Origin: an uncultured Oscillospiraceae bacterium
GTDB lineage: Bacteria > Bacillota > Clostridia > Oscillospirales > Acutalibacteraceae
Reading direction: 5' to 3'
Assembly: GCA_900552925.1 (NCBI GenBank)
Contig: USBH01000045.1
Coordinates: forward strand, 1 to 9,833
Length of the DNA: 9,833 bases
The position numbers were made by a program, and so were the translations under genes. Positions 5,406 through 9,833 of the stretch are shown piece after piece. Each line of letters starts with the position of its first letter. The stretch's first letter is position 1. The notes beneath the pieces were generated by a model that saw only the letters and a list, made by a program, of their open reading frames with translations, did no database searches and was not told the DNA's origin.

Positions 5406-7838
5406 TCAGGCGCCGCGGCGCTTCCGGCCGGCGCCGTGCAGCCGCTGGAACAGCTTGGAGGAGAAGAACCGGTTCGCGTGCTGCTCGGCGATGTGCTCCA
5501 TGAAGTGATTGGAGAGAATCATAAAGGCGATCAGCACGAGCAGCAGGGGGATCAGCACAAAGAGCATCGAGGCGGTCAGCGGTATGAGCGAGAAGATGTC
5601 CATGAAGAGGACGTAGCCGAGAATGAACGCCAGCATCATGATGCCGAAGAGCGCGCCGCGCAGCGCGTTGAACGGGACGCAGAGCTTGAACATCAGCATG
5701 AAGCCGACGGTAAACGCGACGATGACCGAGAGCGTCGAAACCTGCTCCTGCGTGAGCCCGAGCTGCTGCTGGAACAGGCAGAGGAACAGGACGCCGAGGA
5801 TCATGGTCAAAGCCGAGGGGAACGACTTCTTGAGCACGTTCGTCAGGAAGTTTCCCTGTATGCGGTCGCTGTTCGGCTCGAGCGCCAGCACGAAGGACGG
5901 CGCGCCGATCGTCAGCGCGCTGACGAAGGTCAGGTGGATCGGCTCAAAGGGATACGAGGCGGGCAGGAAGATGAACAGCACGCCGAGGATGATCGAGTAA
6001 ATCGTTTTCTGCAAAAACAGCGAGGCGGAGCGCTGCAGGTTGTTGATCGAGCGCCGCCCCTCCTTCACGACCTGCGGCATCGAAGCGAAGTTCGAATCGA
6101 GCAGGACGAGATTCGAGACCGTGCGCGCGGCGTCGCTGCCCGAGGCCATCGCGATGCTGCAGTCGGACTCCTTGAGCGCCAGCACGTCGTTGACGCCGTC
6201 GCCGGTCATCGCGACCGTGTGGCCGTTCGCCTTGAGCGCCTTGACGAACTGCAGCTTCTGCTGCGGCGTCACGCGGCCGAACACCGTGTACTGCTCGATC
6301 GCCGCGCTGATCTCCTCTTCGGTCTGCAGCGTCGTGGCGTCGCAGTAGTTTTCGGCGTCCGCAAGGCCCGCTTTCCGCGCGATGTTCGAGACGGTCACGG
6401 CGTTGTCGCCGGAGATGACCTTCAGCGTCACGCCCTGCTCGGCGAAGTAGCGCAGCGTCTGCGGCGCCTCAGCGCGGATCTTGTCGCTGATGGCGATCAG
6501 GCCGATCGGCTGCACGTCCGCTGGCAGCGATTTGTCCTCGGCAAACGCGCCGTCCGCGCGGGCGAGCAGCAGCACGCGCTCACCGCGCGCGGCGTAGGCT
6601 TCCGTCTGCGCGCGCAGCGCGTCGAAGCGCTCGTGCAGGATGAACTCGCCGGCGCCCATCACGTACGTGCCGCGGCCGTCGAACGTCGCGCCGCTCCATT
6701 TGCGCGCCGAGGAGAAGGGGACGACCGCGCGCGCGCGCCAGAACGATTCGCCCGCGAAATGCGCCTTCACGGCGTTGTAGGTCGGGTTGTCGTCGGAGAG
6801 CGCGCCGACCAGCGCGGTCAGCGCCTGCGCCATGTCGGCTTCCGTGTAGCCCTCGAGCGGGATGATCTCGTCGACCTGCATCGTGCCTTCGGTGATCGTG
6901 CCGGTTTTGTCGAGGCACAGCACGTCGACGCGCGCGAGCGATTCGGTACAGTAGAGGTCCTGCACAAGCGTCTTGTAGCGCGAGAGCCGGATTACGCTGA
7001 CGGCGAAGACGACGCTGGTCAGCAGGATCAAACCCTCCGGGATCATGCCGATCATGGCGGCGACCGAGCTGACGACCGCGTCCTGAATCGAGTCGTGCAG
7101 GATGAAGAACTGCTTGCCGAAGAGCAGCAGGCCGATCGGGATCAGCGCGAAGCCGATCGTCTTGACGATGAAGTTCAGTGCGTGCATGATTTCCGAATGC
7201 GACTGTTTGATGTATTTTGCGTCGTTCGCGATGCGGTTCGCGTAATTGTCGCGGCCGACGTGCTCCACCTGCGCGAGGCAGCTTCCGGAAACGATGAAGC
7301 TGCCCGAAAGCAGCTTGTCGCCGGCGTGCTTGAGCACCGGGTCGCTCTCGCCGGTAATCAGCGATTCGTTGACCTCGACCTCGCCCTGCCGCACAAAGGC
7401 GTCGGCGCAGATCTGCTGCCCGTTGGAGAGCTGCATCACGTCGTCGAGCACGATCTCGTGCACGGCGATGCTCTGCAGCGTGCCGTCCCGCAGCACCGTG
7501 GCCTTCGGCGCGGAGATCAGCGAGAGCTTGTCGATCGTCCGCTTGGCGCGTATGCCCTGAAAAGAGCCGATCGCGGCGTTTGAAAAGATGACGCCGAGAA
7601 ACAGCAGGTTCTTGAACGAGCCGACCAGCAGGACAAAAAAGGCCAGCACAAAGTTCAGAATGTTGAAGAACGTGAATGTGTTCTCCAGAATGATCTGTTT
7701 TTCCGTTTTGGTTTTGATGCCTTCATCCGCGTTGTGGAGCCCCTTTTGGACCCGTTCGCGCACCGCTTCCGCCGTCAGTCCCGTGTGGAGATCGGTCAGA
7801 GGGCGAGGCCGCGTGTTTTCCGTTTTTCCAGCTTCCAT
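5406..7838 (-). CDS. Cation-translocating P-type ATPase, CaxP/CtpE type
   Basis: This 810-residue membrane pump couples ATP hydrolysis to cation transport. P-type landmarks appear in order: actuator TGES (162-165); PEGL in helix M4 (267-270); phosphorylation motif DKTGT with Asp310; nucleotide-domain KWSG (380-383); SGDN (476-479); and hinge TGDGVND (545-551). Hydrophobic segments fit ten helices: about 54-74, 76-95, 222-242, 253-285, 606-626, 634-654, 673-690, 702-720, 728-748 and 755-776. M4 PEGL and the M6 region TIGAPSFVLALEPN (643-656) resemble the CtpE (mycobacterial) and CaxP (pneumococcal) group, for which calcium transport is reported. CPx metal motifs and N-terminal metal-binding domains are absent, which argues against copper, zinc or cadmium pumps. 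Start 7838 is preceded by AAAGGG at 9-base spacing; the open frame continues 94 codons upstream but in non-coding-like sequence. The C-terminus is strongly basic (GRKRRGA). Calcium as substrate is inferred from family resemblance. Confidence 0.9.
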   Translation of the reverse strand: MEAGKTENTRPRPLTDLHTGLTAEAVRERVQKGLHNADEGIKTKTEKQIILENTFTFFNILNFVLAFFVLLVGSFKNLLFLGVIFSNAAIGSFQGIRAKRTIDKLSLISAPKATVLRDGTLQSIAVHEIVLDDVMQLSNGQQICADAFVRQGEVEVNESLITGESDPVLKHAGDKLLSGSFIVSGSCLAQVEHVGRDNYANRIANDAKYIKQSHSEIMHALNFIVKTIGFALIPIGLLLFGKQFFILHDSIQDAVVSSVAAMIGMIPEGLILLTSVVFAVSVIRLSRYKTLVQDLYCTESLARVDVLCLDKTGTITEGTMQVDEIIPLEGYTEADMAQALTALVGALSDDNPTYNAVKAHFAGESFWRARAVVPFSSARKWSGATFDGRGTYVMGAGEFILHERFDALRAQTEAYAARGERVLLLARADGAFAEDKSLPADVQPIGLIAISDKIRAEAPQTLRYFAEQGVTLKVISGDNAVTVSNIARKAGLADAENYCDATTLQTEEEISAAIEQYTVFGRVTPQQKLQFVKALKANGHTVAMTGDGVNDVLALKESDCSIAMASGSDAARTVSNLVLLDSNFASMPQVVKEGRRSINNLQRSASLFLQKTIYSIILGVLFIFLPASYPFEPIHLTFVSALTIGAPSFVLALEPNSDRIQGNFLTNVLKKSFPSALTMILGVLFLCLFQQQLGLTQEQVSTLSVIVAFTVGFMLMFKLCVPFNALRGALFGIMMLAFILGYVLFMDIFSLIPLTASMLFVLIPLLLVLIAFMILSNHFMEHIAEQHANRFFSSKLFQRLHGAGRKRRGA

Positions 7839-8131
7839 GCCCAGTTTCCCTTTCCAAAAAGTAATCTTATAAAAGGATACACGAATATACAGGCGATTGC
7901 AAGGCGTCAGAAATGAATTTTCTCTTACAATTTCGGGCGGCGTCGGGCAAAAAGATGGAGAATATTTGCCAAAAGTCTTTTTTGTTTTTGGGTAAAAAAT
8001 AGAGGGGCTTTTCCGAGCGCGCGCGACTTTAGAAATGATTTTTCGCAAATTCTCCGGAAGTGTGCGGAAAACGGCGCAGAATCTGTGGGAAACAACAGGA
8101 AGCGCACGGCGAAGCCGCAAAAATCGGAAAT
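7839..8131. other. Divergent intergenic region between the ATPase and beta-trefoil genes
   Basis: There is no gene in this stretch of about 290 bases. It is more A/T-rich than its surroundings, with several T- and A-runs (around 7978-8007). On the minus strand two weak ATPase promoter candidates are seen: TTGCAA (7902-7897), 17 bases, TATCCT (7879-7874); and TTCTGA (7912-7907), 17 bases, TATATT (7889-7884). I cannot choose between them. A small inverted repeat CCAAAA (7969-7974) / TTTTGG (7986-7991) is present. I find no recognisable riboswitch, although a leader of unusual length for either gene could be hidden here. Confidence 0.5.
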
Positions 8132-8160
8132 TTGACTTTGCGGCAATCAGAGCTTATACT
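8132..8160 (+). promoter_or_regulatory. Promoter of the beta-trefoil protein gene
   Basis: -35 TTGACT (8132-8137), a 17-base spacer and -10 TATACT (8155-8160), each one base from consensus. Expected start near 8167, giving a leader of about 53 bases with a strong AAGGAG. This is the strongest promoter/ribosome-site pair on the right half of the window and suggests high expression. Confidence 0.82.
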
Positions 8161-8219
8161 TATATTACAGAAATTAGAAAGCAATCCACCGCATATATAC
8201 CATGAAGGAGAAAAAAACT

Positions 8220-8750
8220 ATGGCAGTGAAAATGGAAAAAAAGTACGTTCTCACAAACCGCAGAAGCGGCAAGATGCTGGCTGCCTGTAACGGCGCGGCC
8301 GTGCAGATGACCGAAGACGGCAGCGACGTGCAGATCTGGCGCGCAGTTCCCGCCGAGGGCACCGCGGTTCAGCTTGTCAACAAGGCGACCGGCCTCGCGC
8401 TCACGGTTTCCGGCGAAGCGGAAAACGGCACGGCGCTTACCCTCGCAGAGCCGGAGGGCAGCGCGGCGCAGCTGTGGAAGCTGACGACCACGACGAGAGG
8501 CTTCCGCAAGGTCATGCATGCGGCTTCCGGCAAGGTTGTCGACATCAAGGACATCAGCGATTCCGATTACGCGCCGGCACAGCTCTGGGAGTTCGTCAAG
8601 GGCGAGAACCAGGACTGGGTTCTGACCGAGGTGGAAAAGGAAGCGAAGGCGCCGGTCAAGCGCGCCGTGAAGGAAGTCAAGGCGGAGAAGCCGGCCAGGG
8701 CTGCCGCCAAGACCACGAAGACGGCGAAGGCACCGAAGAAGACGAAATAA
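8220..8750 (+). CDS. Beta-trefoil (ricin-type lectin-like) protein with Lys/Ala-rich H1-like tail
   Basis: The product has 176 residues and two parts. Residues 6-135 form three imperfect repeats typical of a ricin B-type beta-trefoil, each with an 'xLxNxxSGKxL/GLALTV/SGKVVDI' strand and ending in QxW: QIW (38-40), QLW (84-86) and QLW (121-123). A final NQDWVL (130-135) closes the fold. Residues 137-176 are a tail with 12 Lys and 2 Arg in 40, plus Ala, Pro and Thr (KAPKKTK end), resembling histone H1 or Lys/Ala-rich nucleoid proteins. There is no signal peptide, anchor or sorting motif, unlike most bacterial ricin-type domains, so it appears cytoplasmic. The start at 8220 is chosen because AAGGAG (8205-8210) is 9 bases upstream; an ATG at 8202 overlaps that site. 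It is a single gene with a strong promoter and terminator. A role in glycan or nucleic acid binding is a guess; the fold call is confident, the function is not. Confidence 0.85.
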   Translation: MAVKMEKKYVLTNRRSGKMLAACNGAAVQMTEDGSDVQIWRAVPAEGTAVQLVNKATGLALTVSGEAENGTALTLAEPEGSAAQLWKLTTTTRGFRKVMHAASGKVVDIKDISDSDYAPAQLWEFVKGENQDWVLTEVEKEAKAPVKRAVKEVKAEKPARAAAKTTKTAKAPKKTK

Positions 8751-8767
8751 GTTTCCGTGCAATTTGG

Positions 8768-8798
8768 GCGGTCCGCAGCTTGCTGCGGGCCGCTTTTT
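8768..8798 (+). terminator. Intrinsic terminator of the beta-trefoil gene
   Basis: An 11-bp GC-rich stem GCGGTCCGCAG (8768-8778) / CTGCGGGCCGC (8783-8793), one G-U wobble, with a CTTG loop and T5 at 8794-8798. It lies 18 bases after the stop codon. The following 136 bases (8799-8934) hold no gene or clear signal. Confidence 0.9.
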
Positions 8799-8934
8799 CA
8801 TATTTATCTCAAAGGCCGGGCGGTTGGCGGCCCGCGTGGCTTTCGCTGTGTGCGTAAAGCGCAGCCCGAAAAAGCAGGAAAGCGGCGCCGGCGCGCATCC
8901 CTGTGAAAAAGACTGCAAAAACATAGTTTTCACC

Positions 8935-8964
8935 TTGTTCTTTTGGCGCTTTTTGCTGTATAAT
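8935..8964 (+). promoter_or_regulatory. Promoter of the ThuA-like/SDR operon
   Basis: Perfect -10 TATAAT (8959-8964) and a partial -35 TTGTTC (8935-8940) at 18-base spacing. The -10 overlaps the ATG at 8963, so that ATG cannot be the translation start of the downstream gene. Expected start of transcription is near 8971. Confidence 0.65.
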
Positions 8965-9013
8965 GATAACAACTCCGGTTCTGGAGAATCTGAAACAGAA
9001 AGTAGATGGGGTT

Positions 9014-9673
9014 ATGGAGAAAGTATTGGTGATCTGCGACGACCTCTGGCACCCGGCCGAGGTCATCGAAAAAGGGCTTGCCGCGCGCACGGACGGCCGC
9101 TTTTCGTTCGACATCGTCAAGGCGGCGAAGGACATCCTCACGCCGGAGCGCATCGCGAAATACCGGCTGATCGTCTGCTGCAAGAGCAACAACGTGATCG
9201 CGGCGAACACCGCGCCGTGGTTCGAGGCGGGCGTCACCGAGGTCGGCCCAGCCGAGCTGGAGGAATACGTCCGGGTGGGCGGCGGCCTGCTTGTGATCCA
9301 TTCCGGCCTGGCCTACAACGAGGAGCGCTGCCCCGAATACGTGCAGCTTGTCGGCTCGGCCTTCCGCGGGCATCCGCCGCGCTGCACCGTGCATCTGCAG
9401 GCCGCGCTGCCGGCGCACCCGGTCCTCGACGGCGTGCCGGATTTTGTCATCCGCGACGAACACTACGCGATGGAGATGACGTGCGAAGACGCGCAGGTCT
9501 TTCTGGAGAGCCGCTCCGAAAAAGGCGGCGTCCAGCCGGCGGGCTATACGCGGGAAATCGGCAAAGGCCGCCTCTGCGCGCTGACGCCCGGCCACACGCT
9601 GGACGTGTGGGAGGACGAGCGGTTCCAGCGGCTGTTCACGAACGCCGCCGAATGGTGCATGAAGGAGCAGTGA
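9014..9673 (+). CDS. ThuA-like domain protein
   Basis: The 219-residue protein has the ThuA (trehalose utilisation) fold, a class I glutamine-amidotransferase-like Rossmann domain found in sugar-related gene clusters; its biochemical role is poorly defined. Visible family blocks: MEKVLVICDDLWHP (1-14), LIVCCKSNN (52-60), the strand-turn GGGLLVIHSG (89-98), GSAFRGHP (114-121), HPVLDGVPDFVIRDEHYAM (135-153), the basic-Gly strand YTREIGKGRLCALTPGHT (178-195), and the C-terminal helix FQRLFTNAAEWC (204-215). The start at 9014 is chosen because the only in-frame upstream ATG (8963) overlaps the promoter -10; the ribosome site is weak (GATGGGG just before the start). The stop TGA at 9671-9673 overlaps the next ATG by one base, showing translational coupling to a short-chain dehydrogenase. 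Together they suggest sugar or sugar-alcohol metabolism. The ThuA fold is fairly sure, the substrate is unknown. Confidence 0.85.
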   Translation: MEKVLVICDDLWHPAEVIEKGLAARTDGRFSFDIVKAAKDILTPERIAKYRLIVCCKSNNVIAANTAPWFEAGVTEVGPAELEEYVRVGGGLLVIHSGLAYNEERCPEYVQLVGSAFRGHPPRCTVHLQAALPAHPVLDGVPDFVIRDEHYAMEMTCEDAQVFLESRSEKGGVQPAGYTREIGKGRLCALTPGHTLDVWEDERFQRLFTNAAEWCMKEQ

Positions 9674-9809
9674 TGCAGATGGAAAAGAAAACCGTATGGA
9701 TCACCGGCGCGGACCGCGGCGTGGGCTTCTCGCTCTGCGAGGAATTCCTCCGGGGCGGCTGGCGCGTGTTTGCCGGGCGGTTCATGCCGGAGTGGACGGC
9801 GCTCGACAC
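9673..9809 (+). CDS. Short-chain dehydrogenase/reductase, N-terminal fragment (3' truncated)
   Basis: Only 45 full codons are present before the library end. The N-terminus has the SDR dinucleotide-binding start: beta strand KTVWITG, the glycine motif TGADRGVG (TGxxxGxG, residues 11-18), helix FSLCEEFLRGGW and strand RVFAG. This indicates an NAD(P)-dependent Rossmann-fold oxidoreductase. The start at 9673 overlaps the ThuA-like stop (TGATG) and has AAGGAG at 9662-9667 with 5-base spacing; ATG 9679 (11-base spacing) is an alternative two codons later. The arginine at residue 33 after strand 2 is not enough to assign the cofactor. The catalytic Ser/Tyr/Lys lie beyond the window. The frame runs open into the adapter at 9810. 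Confidence 0.82.
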
Positions 9810-9833
9810 CTGTCTCTTATACACATCTCCGAG
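9810..9833 (-). other. Nextera adapter at the 3' end (library artefact)
   Basis: Starting with CTGTCTCTTATACACATCT and ending CCGAG, these 24 bases are the reverse complement of the Nextera mosaic end plus the first bases of the read-2 side adapter (CTCGG). They are the inverse of bases 24-47. The biological sequence stops at 9809. Confidence 0.97.

Noticed and set aside
5385..7583. 732-codon open frame on the plus strand
   Set aside because: Antisense to the P-type ATPase; the product is extremely rich in Arg, Glu, His, Asp and Gln with no domain, as expected for the complement of a GC-rich membrane protein gene.
8202..8219. Upstream in-frame ATG for the beta-trefoil gene
   Set aside because: It overlaps the AAGGAG ribosome site that is ideally placed for the ATG at 8220.
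9636..9824. Minus-strand frame starting MYKRQ at the right end
   Set aside because: Its first residues are translated adapter and the rest is antisense to the ThuA-like and SDR genes.
1..9833. Terminal inverted repeats suggesting a transposon or integrated element
   Set aside because: The matching inverted ends are Nextera mosaic-end adapters. There is no transposase, and no other mobile-element, phage, CRISPR or tRNA signal is seen.

Overview
The window is a GC-rich bacterial chromosome fragment with clostridial character. It has an intact T-box leader on an asparagine synthetase gene, strong AAGGAG/GAGGAGG-type Shine-Dalgarno sites, sigma-A-like promoters and compact intrinsic terminators. 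A GC-rich member of the Bacillota class Clostridia (for example an Oscillospiraceae-like gut anaerobe) fits best. This is inferred from gene and RNA style, because no rRNA or other taxonomic marker is present. Both ends are sequencing-library adapter (1-47 and 9810-9833), so the biological insert is 48-9809. The genes at both ends are cut by the library, not by biology.

Layout: (1) 48-219 (+) is the C-terminal end of the ferrous iron transporter FeoB. It converges through a shared bidirectional terminator with (2) 278-1801 (-), a phosphomannomutase/phosphoglucomutase-family phosphohexomutase with its own promoter. (3) Divergently, a near-consensus promoter at 1983-2011 drives a T-box leader (about 2019-2296) whose specifier codon reads AAC (Asn). 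It controls (4) asnB at 2330-3910, a glutamine-dependent asparagine synthetase. (5) 4087-4344 encodes an uncharacterised 85-residue acidic protein with its own promoter, a leader inverted repeat and a strong terminator. (6) 4594-5256 is pyrE, a lone pyrimidine gene with an extended -10 promoter. It converges through paired hairpins with (7) 5406-7838 (-), a ten-helix P-type cation ATPase of the CaxP/CtpE type. (8) Divergent from the ATPase, 8220-8750 encodes an unusual protein: one apparently cytoplasmic beta-trefoil (ricin-type, three QxW repeats) with a lysine/alanine-rich histone-H1-like tail. (9) 9014-9673 is a ThuA-like protein, translationally coupled by a 1-base stop/start overlap to (10) the N-terminus of a short-chain dehydrogenase that runs into the 3' adapter.

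Most genes are single transcription units with recognisable promoters and terminators. The only clear operon is ThuA-like plus SDR at the right end. The functions are mainly housekeeping: metal transport, sugar phosphate metabolism, and asparagine and pyrimidine synthesis. I see no phage, transposon, CRISPR or defence locus. The most interesting items are the beta-trefoil/H1-tail protein, the 85-residue unknown with its leader palindrome, and the internally consistent Asn T-box.
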